64,000 bases of DNA. Source: Albifimbria verrucaria (taxonomy: Eukaryota; Ascomycota; Sordariomycetes; Hypocreales; Stachybotryaceae). The translations under genes were made by a program, and so were the position numbers. The notes beneath the pieces are model-generated. The model was not told where the DNA came from, did no database searches, and saw nothing but the letters and a program-made list of their open reading frames with translations. The DNA lies in NCBI GenBank assembly GCA_020081605.1, contig JAHREC010000049.1, positions 3,162,001-3,226,000 of the forward strand. Reading direction: 5' to 3'. This document shows positions 11,656-22,902 of the stretch, piece after piece (positions within the stretch are counted from its first letter, which is position 1; each line of letters opens with the position of its first letter).

Positions 11656-13978
11656 ATGGCTGCCTCACTTCCTCCCGATCTCCGGGTCCTTTGCCGGAAA
11701 CTCACCTCCATCCCGCCCGCTCAGCTCCCTTATGCGCTGCCCTCACTCACCAACCACATCCTCCGCTGCAAGGAGGCATTGTCGACTGCTCAGGATGCCA
11801 AGCCCAAGGACGGTGCCTCAGAGAGCTCGGTGCTTGTCCATAAGCTCAAGACCAGCATCACGACGCTCCTGAATGGCCGCAGTCGCGAGGCAAGGTTTGC
11901 TGCTATCGCCCTGGTCAAAGCCGTTGTCGACGTCGGCGGCTGGGAGGTTCTGCGAGGATCTGAGCCTTGGGTCCGTGGCTTGCTGTCCATCATTCAGGTA
12001 AATTGTCTCGGCAGAAGAAATTGGGGCCTACCGACTGACTTGGCTTTAGAAAGGTGACCCCATGGCATCTAAGGAACTGGCTGTAGTCGCGCTCACTCGT
12101 ATCTACATGCTCATCCAGCCGTATCAGACTCTGGTGCGCGAGATTGCTACTCCTACCATCCCGGAATTCAGCAAGGCATGCTTGCAGCTCATCAAGCCTC
12201 CCGCGTCTGGTCAGCCTTTGACGACGCCTCTATCCGTCGTTGAAACCATTTGCGACGCCATCTCTACCCTCATCCCGCTGTACCCTACGACCTTCCGCCC
12301 CTCCAGCTCTCAGCTCAAGTCCGCTGTCAAGGCATATGTGGCACCCACCACTTCAGACGACTCCTTTATTCCTCTGTCCTTGAGACAGGCTGCGAGGAGA
12401 TTGGTTCTGTCCTTGCACCAAGTCGCTGCCAAGTCCGGCGGCAGCGACGAATGGGCTGCACAAGTCAAGAGCATCCTCAAAGAATTCCATGCCACAGCCG
12501 ATCAAATCTTCCGCGCAGTTGACGAATCCTGGGAATCATCCGGCTCATACGCGCGAGCCCATGTCGAGCTGGGTGGCGAGCCACATGGCGGAGACGCTGC
12601 TACAGAGTTCACTCCTGGTCTGGGATCAACGCCGGTACCGAGCGTCTTATTGGTCTCTTCCAGTATTTGGCTGCCTGTCTACAGCACACAACAAAGGCTG
12701 CAGTTAACGTCCCAACTACTGCCCTCATGGATGCCCTATCCCGAGTATGCTTGATTGCCAGGTTATCTCCCAAGACGCAGACTTGGGAGCAAGCCCTCAA
12801 ACCAATCCTGCCATTGGCCGGGAGGAGAAGGACGAGCTTTGGAGCGTCATGCCTGACATTCATGTTGCGGCCCTGCAGCTCCTCCTTGCCATGATCCATA
12901 GGCTTGGCAACAACATCCTGCCCTCAGTTCCAGAGGTCCTGGATCACTTGTCGCGCGTCTTCAAGTCGGGCATGAGAATTGCCTACGTCCGTGTCACAGG
13001 TTACACTGCCCTAAATGAGCTGCTCACTCTTGCTGGACCTACCCTCTCCAAGACCGCTGTTGACATGCTGGAGCCACTTCTGGGAGCTTGCTGTCGTGAC
13101 CTGCAGCAGCACGCTGGCTACCTGAAGCAGGCCGAAAAGGCAACCGCACCGAGCACCGACTCGAAGAAGAATGGCATGGCCGCGAACGCAGATCTCTTCC
13201 TCAAGCCCCAGGCTGGCAATGTTGAATCCTCCACCTCTCTCGAGCCTGAGCATGAAGCTGCCGCCAGCAAGCTTCTCGCCACGATTCTGTCCTCCATGCC
13301 GCAGCAACATCTCAAGCCCACTCTGCGCGGTCTACTTGACAAGACAGCCATCCTCACGCGCAACCGCGATGCCATGGTTGCAAGTGTCTTGAACCCCTAC
13401 AAAGACCAGCGCGGCCGCCTGTACCCCAGTATCCTGCCTCATCTTACACAGCTGTATCCCAATGACCAAGCTCTCGAAATCCTGCGCACCAACCTCCGCG
13501 TGAGCGGTCTTCAAGATAGCAGCGACATGCCTGACCCTGCCGATATGGAGGAGGAAGACGAAGGTAGCGACACCGAGATGCAGGATGAAGCTGCTGCCCC
13601 GGAGACGGAATCGGCCAACGCTGCATCAGGTGTTTCGTTGAAGTCCTTCTCCAACCCATCAACATCAGACACCAAGATCGACCTACCGGTTCAGAGCAAC
13701 CCGTTTGCCGTCACCAGCGACAAGCCTGCCGCGTCGAAAGCAGTAGACGGCGCAGCTGCACCACAGTCACCCCTAAGCGGAAACACGACGGCGCCGACAC
13801 CAACCCTCCCAAGCGACAGGAACGCAGCAAACCATCTGCCGTGAAGGAGTCCATCAACGTTTCCGCGCCGCCGGCGCCGGTGAAAGCAGCCGAAGAGGCC
13901 GAGGATGAGAGCGATGACGAGAGTGTACATCTGAACATGGAGCTTGAAGATGACGAAGACGAGGACGAGGAGGAATAA
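11656..13978 (+). CDS. rix1: pre-rRNA-processing protein RIX1
   Basis: About 757 aa, the fungal PELP1 relative. With Ipi1 and Ipi3 it acts on pre-60S ribosomes in the nucleolus and nucleoplasm (ITS2 processing and remodelling). Exon 1 is 11656-11997, the intron is 11998-12049 (GTAAAT...TTTAG), and exon 2 runs to the TAA at 13976-13978. Features in order: a helical repeat N-terminus, the conserved block VCLIARLSPKTQTWEQAL then EEKDELWSVMPDIHVAALQL, a linker with a KRKH basic patch, and a very acidic tail (MELEDDEDEDEEE). Three single-base losses split the frame, near 12615 (CCTGG), 12794-12798 (CCCTC) and 13763. Because RIX1 is essential in yeast, these are better read as sequence errors than as a dead gene. 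Confidence 0.88.
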
Positions 13979-14356
13979 TATCAATGCATAAGTAGACTAA
14001 TCCAGCATAAACAGTTTCTTATTCATGTTCCAAACATGCATAGTTAAGTCCTAAGGATCCCAAAGTTGCATCTATGATTCTCTACAAACATCTTCGTGCA
14101 TGTGCAACGTACCCAGAAAGCTTTGAAACCAAACTCCAACCGCCTCTCATGCGCCAAGAACATTCAGCATAACCAGCTTGCCCCAGCCTATACAACGCCG
14201 TCTTATGATCCAGAATCAGATGTTGAAGCCTATGAGAGCCCAGTCATCGACCCAACCTCTAAGAGGACGGTTCGTCGATGTCTAATCCAAGCTCTCTGGA
14301 TACGGAAATCGAAGGGAGTGACTTGCTGTTGACCCAACCATGAAAAAGCCGGTTCG
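13979..14356. other. short intergenic stretch, convergent 3' ends
   Basis: The 3' ends of rix1 (plus) and the WW-domain gene (minus) face each other here. Nothing coding was recognised and no strong terminator-like hairpin was seen. Confidence 0.5.
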
Positions 14357-15167
14357 TCAATCTCGAAGCCAAGCTCGCCGCTTCTCTTCCTTCCTGGCAC
14401 GACGCTTCTCTTTGAAGGCTTTGAGCTCCGCCTTGGAGGGCTTCTTGTTAGAGCGCTCGGCCTTGAGACTTCGCCCGTCATGGGAGTTTGCAGCCGCATC
14501 CACGTCAAAAAGGCGTTCATCTGGCGGCGCGACTTGGCATCATCGCTGTGTCTGCCGGGGCCCATATCAGCGGTCTGGAACTGCCCGGTGAATCTATTGA
14601 ATGTAGCAGTGGAGCCGTAGGCCCCTCTGCATCCAGTGGCACGGCCTGGGCCCCGTCGTCCTCGTCCTCCTTGTAGCCTTGTGCATACCAAGCATTAGGA
14701 TCGTAGTCGCCGTGAATCGCAGGGTTGTACCCTCCAGCGGCAGGCCGTTCGTCCGTGGGTGGCAGAGGAACTTCGGCATTGGCAGTGGTGGTGGCAGTCG
14801 TGCTGACAGCCGTACTGGCATCCGTAGCATTAGGAACGCGAGGGTTTTCCCATTGCGACTTGCCCGTCAAGCGGTTGAAGAAGAACCAGGCCTGGTGGGT
14901 GGCATCCCACTGGCAATCCCAGCCGTCATCTGCTGACTGGGGAGCCGGCTCATCTGGCAAAGGTGGTGCACTCTCATCCTTGTCATCGTCGGAGGCTACG
15001 TCCGCGGTTGAGGTTGTCGACGGTTCTTTGGCACCATCATCCACTGGTGACTGCGCATCATCCGAATTGCTTACGTCCTCGGTGTCGGTCTTGGGATCCT
15101 TCTCCGCGGCTGGACCCTTGGGTACGGGCTCGGCCGTGGCATCGAGCTGTCCGGGCGATGATGGCAT
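14357..15167 (-). CDS. WW-domain protein with basic C-terminal helix
   Basis: About 270 aa. ATG 15167 was chosen because the eight upstream in-frame codons lack another ATG. The N-terminal third is acidic and Ser/Thr/Pro-rich, likely disordered. A WW domain follows, from GWDCQWDATHQAWFFFN to SQWENPRVP, with both signature tryptophans and the proline; WW domains bind proline-rich peptides. The middle region (PNAWYAQGYKEDEDD) and FNRFTGQFQ lead to a Lys/Arg/Glu-rich helical tail ending AWLRD. This layout resembles WW proteins linked to pre-mRNA splicing, but I do not assign a pathway. Two missing bases break the frame: C-run 14622-14625 and A-run 14507-14511 (plus-strand view). Confidence 0.78.
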
Positions 15168-15933
15168 CTTGGATTTACCTGGGCTGGGCAACTATGATCA
15201 TCTGCAAACGTGAGTCTCTTGAAAAATTCGACGTCATCAAAATACTTATGCACCTGTGGTTTATACGATCAGAGATTCTCAGGCGGTGCCGTGAGTTTGC
15301 GATGCCAAATGCGCATCCCGTCAAAGCGGTAAACCAGCTTTAGTATGACGGATAGACGCAACGGTCCAGATGTTTTCGAGGCAGCCGTGGTTATGGCGGT
15401 CCGATTACGTCAGCGGGCAGGCGTGACGACAGACGGGTGCTGGCCACTCTCTATTGGCGGAGCCTTATTTACAGCAGCCCTGCTAAACGAGACATCAAAA
15501 CTGTTCAAAGAAAAATAGATCCAACATTTCTTATTCGGTTCACTCCTTGAAAGCTTTTTTTTCTTCTGCTCTTTCATTAATAAATAAGTGCTATTGGTAT
15601 GTAACTCGTATAGATTGGCGATATACCATGCTCCTGAATATGTCCGGCGCTTGGGCGTTTATTCTTGTATAGTCACTGCTTCATTCTCCAATTACCAAGT
15701 GACACTAATCAGGTAACATAGAATAAAAGTATTTATGTTAACCGAGAATGCAAATATGACGCTGTTGGAATAAGTAGGATGATAAGTTGTAGAAGAATGA
15801 TTTCTCCGTCTATTCCCAATGCTATATCGAAACCAACTCCACCTTGAGAATGCATCCCAAGTATACAATTCCCGAAAAGAAAAGCAAGTATATTTCCGAA
15901 GCCAGAAGTTCCATTAACTCTTCTTGATCATCA
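15168..15933. other. intergenic, no gene recognised
   Basis: This is the upstream side of the WW-domain gene and the 3' side of the NACHT-WD40 gene. The right half is AT-rich. No open frame above 130 codons has recognisable content. Confidence 0.5.
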
Positions 15934-18900
15934 TCAAGCATCGTCGTTGTCAACAAATGGCAATAACCGAGCCTTTGAGAAGTCGATGAAGACAACTCTC
16001 TCTGACTCTGTTACAATGACTACTTTGTCGCCAGAGAAGTTAGCAACGTGGTCGTCGTATAGAGCACCCTTGACTAAGTATTCTCGGGGTAGTTTTAGTT
16101 TATGGTGCTTCCCATACAAAAACTTTCTCTATCTAAACTCAGGTTATGTTTTGCGGTGGTGGATATTTGCACCGTCCTGGTGGTCTCCGTGCTTGCAACA
16201 GACGAAAGGCATAGTTCTGAAGAAGCAGGTCGGCATTGGCAAACACTCATTGTGTAAGACCAATACGATAATTGTTTACCTTCTAAGTCCAGCAAACAAA
16301 TGTCGTAGTCGAGACAGCCACAGCTGGCAACGCTCTGATTGCATGGTGATATTTTCAACATGTCGCAAGTGATCCTTGGAACTGAATCGAACTCGCACAG
16401 AATGCTACCAGTTACTAAGTCAAAAACTAAAATCGACCAATTTTTAGATACCACGACCAAACAACTGGCGTTTGTGCATAGTTTGATGACTGGTTCAGTC
16501 GCAGCTTCAGGGCAAGCCGTAACCAGCGTCCAATGGTCATCGGTCCAACGATTCACTTTGATGCGCCACTGGGTGCCTACTCTTTCCGCAAAAGCAAAAT
16601 ACCCAGTCTTTGGACAAAAGTCAGCAATTCCAAGAATGAGATTACACGAATTGTATATCCCAATCTGTTGTATCGTGCTGCCTGTTACGGAAGTGAAGTC
16701 CACTGCACCCTGTGCAAGGCCATCTATGCTTGGGAGTTTGTTGATCAAGTGGAACTTCGATAACCGTATGTTTGTGAGGTCCAGCGATTCACGGTATCGC
16801 ACGGAGGAAATGTCTATACTATTTAGACATTCGCCGGTTTTAATGCTCCAGATCTTAAGATACTTTCGACAGCACGAGGCGAGGAGTCGCGAGTTGTCGG
16901 AGAAGGTATAGATACGGACTTCTTCAGGATGTCCTCGAAGAATTTTCAAGCATTTCCCATTGCTAGAACTCCAGATCTGTATGTCTCCACGAGTTGCCCC
17001 CACTGCTGCAACGGAGGAGTCAGGGAGAAGTGGACCCATGACAAGACCTCTCGACGTATCTCAGTCCTCGCACTTGCTCTTATTGCTGCTTTGGTAGACC
17101 AAATTTGAACGGCTCCTGGTAGGCCAACTACAATTCGAGTTGAATCCCTTGAGAAGGCCAGCGCCAAAACGCCACTTCTAGGGATAATCGGCTTGAACTC
17201 TCTGTCACTAGTGGATGCAATGTAGACTGCGCCATGTCCTGCATCACGAGCGACCCATTGAGCATTCGGAGAGAACACAACGGGCATCTCCCAAGCGTTG
17301 TCACTCTCAAAACTCCAACTGAGTTGACCGGACTTGACGTCAAAAATATCGATACAATGGTCGAGGAGAGACCCTGGAGAGACGAGTGCCAAGTGCAAAG
17401 AGTCGGCTGACATGATAACAGTGGCATATTTGTTTCGGAAGAATGACTCTGGTCTGGAGATGGTATTCACTCTGGTGAACAAAGAGTCCGTTGAATCTCC
17501 CATGGCGACTGGCGTGCTGTTATCCCAAGTACTCAATGAAGTGCGCCAAAGTTCTACTTCGTGGTTGCGATATTGTGATGCCAGGGTGAGCTCACCATTA
17601 TACAAATTTATCCAGGATATATCAATATCAGGGGTTACAATGATTCCCTTTTCCGCAATAGGGCTGTGAGTGCCTGTCCCGCATTCCCAGATCTGAATTC
17701 TCTTCGAATCTGTTAGAGCTGCAAGGTACGGCGAATCGCTTGAAAGCGCCCAGCAACCCGTTGTCGTGGCTTTTAATAAGCACTGGCCGGTTGCAACACT
17801 GTAGACCTCAAAATTTCGTGCTCCAGCAGCAACAAACATAGAATTGTGCGAGAATGAAATCTTAAACTCCCCAGTATAGGTTTCTTCACGCTTAGTGAAG
17901 AAGGAATGGCAACATTTTCTAGAAGCAGTCTCCCAAATCGTGACATGGTTTGTATGAGGACCATCTACCAGCAAGGCTGCTACGTGCCGGTCGTCGGGAG
18001 AAAATGCTACTGACCGGAGACGTCCATATCCCCGCTGATTGTAGAAAGTCATCAAGCAAGGATCCCAGTCTGATTGAATATTGGGGTCTATGGTGATTCC
18101 ACATTCGAAATGGTTTCGAATAATGCTTCTCGAAGGTGTGAAAGCCAGCATGGAGAAATGCACTTGCAAGGGAAGCTGCGGATCATGTGTAGATTTGTCT
18201 GTACTATGCGCTCTGCGTCACTCAAAAACTTGTCGAGTTCTTGAGAGTCATCAGGCTATGTTGGTTAGGAATGAGCCAGCTAATGGGTCCAAATTACTGA
18301 GCGACTTACATGCAACGCCGCTTTGAGGTTCCTGATCTCCCCGGGATGTCAACTGCAGCCTTGAGGTTAAGAATGCAGAGAACTTCAAGCCAGTTCAAAA
18401 AGTGCCGCTGAAGAAATTCGTGTACTTGGCCGCCATCTCGGAGCGGGTTACTGCTAGCAATGGCGTGTTGTACCCACCATAAGCAGGAGTACTGCAGGCT
18501 CTCTGAGATGTACATGTCAATATAGGTTACTTCCACGTCTGGCACATATGGCTCCTTATTAAATTTGCATATGTTGGGCTCGAGACAGGCCTCCATGATG
18601 GTCAAGCAACGTTCAAGGATTGCCTGGTGTGCTAATTTGGCATCAACCCGAAATTGATTGCCATAATGGTTATTTGAAAGGGTCAAGAAGTCTCGAAAGG
18701 AGAGATGAAGGAGACGAATGGGTGATTTTGAGTCGGATGGTACGCTTAAGCAGGAATGAAGCCAATCCAAGCGGTTCTCAACTTGTTCCTGCATGATATC
18801 CAGGAGAGTTGCAAGACCTTCAGCTGAGAGGGGCGAAAAGAGAAAAATAATAGTGCCGACTATTCGACGGAAGTCTGCTAGTACCTCCTCACGTTCGCTA

Positions 18901-20392
18901 TCTGCCAGTCCAGTTATCATTTGGCCAAGGATAGGTAGGTAGATGGCCCCAAGCTTGGATACTGGATCATAAGATGTATAGTCAAGAAATCTTTGCAGTT
19001 GATTTGGAGGAGCCGCCTCTTCTATCCGAAACAAAACGGCAGACAGTGGCAGCAAAATGAAGAGCGGCACTGCCATTTCTGTAATACGGTCGACACTCTC
19101 TGAGGTGGGCCACTCCGGCCCCAGTCGACGATGTTCTGGAACAGAATTGTTGTATTCCTGTCGAATCATAGCCAGCTCATCATGTAAGAATACGCGGATA
19201 TCATGACCAATTACAGCAGTCGAAATGTTGTGAAGGACAAAATCTCGATACGTGTTTCCAATCGCCTTGAAACCGAGACGAATCGGCAACTCAGGTCGAC
19301 TTGTGACAAATGTTTTTATCCTCCAGGGAGGAGGGTCCCAGGACATATTTGACAGAAGGTGTATGAGTAAAGGGATTTCGGCATCATCCTCACACTCATC
19401 TAGCGCGTCAACAACTATGATCAACGAAGTGATTTCTCGCGATTGTGGGGAATCGCCGAAAGAGGCTGCAGTAAGAGCTTACTGCTTTGTTCACCCAAGG
19501 ACTTGTTGACCAAATCTGGCTCTTGGTCAAGAATCTTCTTTAATTGCCGTGCAAAGCTCGGGTGTTTCAAGGCAAGTTGGAAAGCAATGGTGCTGAAGAA
19601 CAGAGAGCAATTCCCTCTATTGTTTTCGCCTCGTTTGAAGAAGAAGCTTGCTCCCAAACGACCATTCTGGGCAAGAGACGTAGCTACAGTCCTAGACATC
19701 GTGGACTTTCCTGTACCAGCCATGCCGTTCAGCCAAAAGATGGCTTTCCCATGTGGGTCACTGATCCAGTTATCAATGTCAGACAAGATGCTGGTGCGTG
19801 TTTTGGGATGACAACGAGGGTTTCGCTCTTCTATAAGCGAATCAAAAGCAGCGTGTTCCGCATGAGGGAGCTTGTCAAGCAAAGCCCGGCGATCGATGTC
19901 AAGTAGAACGGAGCTAAACAGAAGCCATATGAGTGAGTATAGCGGTATAGTGTATCGAACAACACCTACGTTTGGTCAATCTGTAGAGAATAAGTCAGAA
20001 TGTCGAGAGACGCCCTCAGATTGGATAGGATCCCTCGGTTTCCCGGCTATGAAATGGCCATTTGAGTGCGCGCAAGCCAAGCGCCGCAGCCGCGTGCGTC
20101 CAGTACTGATACTCAGGTCATCCACCAGGCGCTGAAGCTTCTTCTCAGTCCCCAGTATGCCATCACGAAGTAGTTGAAAGGTGCGCAGCCCATGCGAATT
20201 ACCGTGGTGCTCGAGGAGCTCCTGGACCGAGGACGTCACTTCGCTCAGCTGATTGACCATGTCCCGGATTCTATCAATGTCCTCCCCAGCGTGCGAAACA
20301 TCCTCGCCATACTTGTATAGAGTCGCGATGACCTTGGCGGCCAAGTCGGCAACTGTCAGGCAATTGACAATCAGCCCCAACGCTTCAGCCAT
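15934..20392 (-). CDS. NACHT-WD40 STAND (NLR-like) protein
   Basis: A signal-transducing NTPase of roughly 1,400 aa, a type used by fungi in allorecognition, programmed cell death and probably immunity. The start is at 20392. The N-terminal domain (MAEALGLIVNCLTVADLAAKV...) is of the common fungal STAND N-terminal type, helical, about 130 aa. One or two introns lie around 20050-19890. The NACHT NTPase follows: Walker A GMAGTGKST near 19720, Walker B IIVVDALDEC near 19420, then the sensor region TSRPELPIR and a helical arm (RLLHLSFRDFL). From about 18170 to the stop there are divergent WD40 blades (VAFSPDDRHVAALL...VTIWE, VQIWS, DIQIWSSSNGKCLKILRGH, LKIWSIKTGECL). An intron lies at about 18311-18261 (GTAAGT...CATAG). 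Five single-base losses in runs (19433, 18339, 18170, 17023, 16118) split the frames. The WD40 repeats are irregular, not the near-identical arrays of fast-evolving HET-D/E types. Confidence 0.85.
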
Positions 20393-20733
20393 TTTGCGAC
20401 TCCAGAGGCAAGAGTGTCTTCATTGATGGATGAGGCTGAAGGCCACAGCCCAGAACAGGCAGAAAAGTGTGGGGACCAAAAGACCACAACATGGTGGCGT
20501 GGGCTGAGCCTCAATGTCAGAACCAGCTGTCTTCAAGATCTAGGCGCTTCAATATCTATTTGGTCATTCTCCGAGAGTACTGGACAGTATGGAGGTCTTG
20601 GAAGTATTCCTTGTAGTAGCGCCAGTAGCAGTGGGCATAACGCATTCAGAGTATTGGCAATACAATTAACATTACGGCCGGCTCGTCTCCATCAGCCACG
20701 GCCCCGCCTACGTTAGCTGATCACAGCTAAACA
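20393..20733. other. promoter side of the STAND gene
   Basis: A gene-free spacer between the start of the STAND gene and the tRNA. A 100-codon open frame (20414-20716) has no recognisable content. Confidence 0.45.
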
Positions 20734-20805
20734 TCTTCCGTAGTATAGTGGTCAGTATGCAAGCTTGTCACGCTTGAGACCCGGGTTCAATTCCCGGCGG
20801 GAGAG
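20734..20805 (+). tRNA. tRNA-Asp (GTC)
   Basis: A complete cloverleaf. Acceptor stem TCTTCCG pairs with CGGGAGA (20798-20804). The D arm is GTATAGTGGTCAGTAT. Anticodon stem CAAGC/GCTTG encloses loop TTGTCAC, with anticodon GTC at 20767-20769. The T arm is CCGGG-TTCAATT-CCCGG. The discriminator base is G. No intron. GTC reads aspartate codons GAC and GAU. Confidence 0.95.
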
Positions 20806-21705
20806 ATCCGCTTATCTTTTGCACTTGGCGCAGAATCAAGCAGTTTGTTGGAATAGAGAGAGCCTCGATCCTGTCATGTTAGGCCTCATCAAAGTGTCGT
20901 GTCTCTGAGGAGGGTGCGCCCATGTTAATTGAGCACCCTAAGAAATGGGCTGTAAAGTCTTGCAAGTACTGTGCACTTTATCCAGCGGTTGCTGTTTTTA
21001 TTTTCATTTTTATTTTATTTTATCTGCATAGAATCAACAACTACATAATATGGCTAAGATACGAACCATCATTTGGATCATCGTGGCAGTCTTTCTAATA
21101 ATACCTCTGGCTATAGTCATATATAGATACCTAGATATTCCTACGGGACTGGCACCGAACTAGATTGTATCACCAATTTTTCTCCTTGCAAGGTTCTAGA
21201 AATTAGAAGTTGGCCAGCGCAGCCAAGCTCGTTCATTTACTAGACAATAAGAGTGCAAGGATAAGGGGTCTAGATTTCTTCAAAAGGATTCCTAAACCCC
21301 AGTCATTTTTCTAGAAGGAATTCCTTCGCAGTTCTCCGTACGATTCATTGAATCAATAGCCAGGGAATTGCTGCGCAACAAGCCAATCATAAAACATGAG
21401 GCTAAGCATAGGTGGACTCGATAATGTCGCTTCCACATCTAGGGCCCTGGCGGAGCAATCCCCATATACTATTTTTATTCCTCCCATGTCAGTCAGCCTT
21501 AAGGAACCGGCCGTCTACTACTGCATGCTTCCGGTCTTTGCGTTGGTCATGCTTCCAGCCGTCGGTAGCGCCGTGGCATCATGGCTTCAAAGCTAGTCCG
21601 TTTAGCATTATTGTGAATAATACAATACAAGTACGCACGGCCGCCAATTTAAGCGCGCCTCCATCATTTTGTCACTTCAAAGTTCTCGCTTGGCGTTACA
21701 CAGGC
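20806..21705. other. intergenic with one small ORF
   Basis: Between the tRNA and the GH16 gene. It contains a short membrane-peptide ORF at 21050-21163 (listed separately). The reading frame of the GH16 gene stays open upstream to 21412, but the signal peptide argues for translation from 21706. Confidence 0.5.
21050..21163 (+). CDS. hypothetical 37-aa single-span membrane peptide
   Basis: ATG 21050 to TAG 21163. A basic start (MAKIR) is followed by about 20 hydrophobic residues (TIIWIIVAVFLIIPLAIVIY) and a polar tail ending GLAPN. The charge pattern and clean helix length look like a real single-pass membrane peptide, but no family is recognised and AT-rich DNA produces such frames by chance. 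It lies between the tRNA and the GH16 gene on the same strand. Confidence 0.3.
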   Translation: MAKIRTIIWIIVAVFLIIPLAIVIYRYLDIPTGLAPN

Positions 21706-22902
21706 ATGAAGACTGCTCCGCTGCTGAGATGCTGTGTAGCTCTCGCGTTTGCTGCTTTTGCGCGCGGTGATTCGGCCGAGGCCGGCACCAGACGCCTTGT
21801 CGACGATGCTGACTGCGACTGTTATCTCATCAACGGTTCAGTGCCGACATACTACTCAAAGCACATGTTCTTTGATTTCCGAAATCTTGGGGACCATGCC
21901 GGTGTTCCAGATGTGATTCTCAACGCCACTGAAAGCTCGGCAGCCCCTCCAACAAGTTATTATTTCGACAGCGCCCCATGGACTGATGTGTGGGAGCTTC
22001 AGAGCTGGGACAACAGAGTCGGAAAAGGAAAGAAGCTTTCTGGTGATGCCACTGTGTTGATGGTCAATTCACCAAACAACGTCTACATCCAGAAGAATGA
22101 CGACGACAAGCCTTCATCGGACACCTTCATGACCATGCGTACGCAGCATCTTCCCGGCTTCCAAACGGCTGCCGAGTTCCAGGCCAGCCGGTTGGATTAC
22201 AAGTACCTTTCGCTGCGAATGCTTGCCCGCACCACCGGCAGTCCTGGCGCCGTGACGGCCATGTTCACATACCGTGCCAGCGAGGATCTAGCAGGCGTCC
22301 AGGAGGCAGACATCGAGATCCTGACGAATGGGCCGCGCGACAGGATCCAGTATACCAATCAGCCCTCGTACACGGAGGATGGCGACGAACGGCCCCAGGC
22401 CACACGAAACGCGAGCATACCCGGCGGCGCAAGCTGGAGTGACTGGGTAGTTCACCGCTTAGATTGGACGCCAAGCCGTAGTGTGTGGTACGTCGACGGC
22501 GTGGAGACAGCCAACATCGAGTTTCAGACACCGCGGGATCCTTCCGGCGTGAACTTCAACGTGTGGAGCAACGGAGGCAGCTGGAGCGGGAACATGTCTC
22601 TGCATGACGCAGCGTACATGCAGATCCAATGGATCGAGATGGTCTTCAACACCACGGATGAGGACGATGGCAAGAAAGAGTCACGAAGAAGCGCAAGCTC
22701 CATGGGGCGAATGATGCGCAGGGACGGCGATAGCGGGTGCGGTGTGGTTTGCAGCATCGATGAGACGAGCGAGACGGGTAAAGCTACAGTGTTTGAAGAG
22801 AGCAGTGCTGCAAATGCATTGTCACAAGACGGCCTTGGGCAGCATCTTGTATCGTCTATATTGATCTTTTCTGGTCTTCTCGCTTGGTTTTATGCGATGT
22901 AG
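21706..22902 (+). CDS. GH16-family secreted, probably GPI-anchored glucanase/transglycosylase-like protein
   Basis: 398 aa, uninterrupted and without introns. The signal peptide covers residues 1-20 (LLRCCVALAFAAFARG). The jelly-roll GH16 domain carries the E-x-D-x-E catalytic signature EADIE, with Glu200, Asp202 and Glu204, so the nucleophile and acid/base residues are both present. Further family traits are the aromatic-rich strands WVVHRLDWTPSRSVWYVDG and NFNVWSNGGSWSG. The C-terminus has a Ser/Arg-rich linker and a final hydrophobic stretch (SSILIFSGLLAWFYAM), typical of a GPI-attachment signal, so the enzyme is likely held at the plasma membrane or cell wall. Substrate is not certain: beta-glucan or cell-wall glycan modification is expected from the family. 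It is one of the few long genes here with no frame break. Confidence 0.88.
   Translation: MKTAPLLRCCVALAFAAFARGDSAEAGTRRLVDDADCDCYLINGSVPTYYSKHMFFDFRNLGDHAGVPDVILNATESSAAPPTSYYFDSAPWTDVWELQSWDNRVGKGKKLSGDATVLMVNSPNNVYIQKNDDDKPSSDTFMTMRTQHLPGFQTAAEFQASRLDYKYLSLRMLARTTGSPGAVTAMFTYRASEDLAGVQEADIEILTNGPRDRIQYTNQPSYTEDGDERPQATRNASIPGGASWSDWVVHRLDWTPSRSVWYVDGVETANIEFQTPRDPSGVNFNVWSNGGSWSGNMSLHDAAYMQIQWIEMVFNTTDEDDGKKESRRSASSMGRMMRRDGDSGCGVVCSIDETSETGKATVFEESSAANALSQDGLGQHLVSSILIFSGLLAWFYAM

Noticed and set aside
12310..13375. Minus-strand open frames opposite rix1
   Set aside because: They are antisense shadows of the rix1 coding sequence.
15934..20392. STAND gene considered a pseudogene because of five frame breaks
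   Set aside because: All five breaks are one-base losses in homopolymer runs like those in essential genes here, and Walker A/B and downstream domains are intact.
22265..22757. Minus-strand open frames inside the GH16 gene
   Set aside because: The GH16 frame is intact with signal peptide and catalytic signature; these are its shadows.
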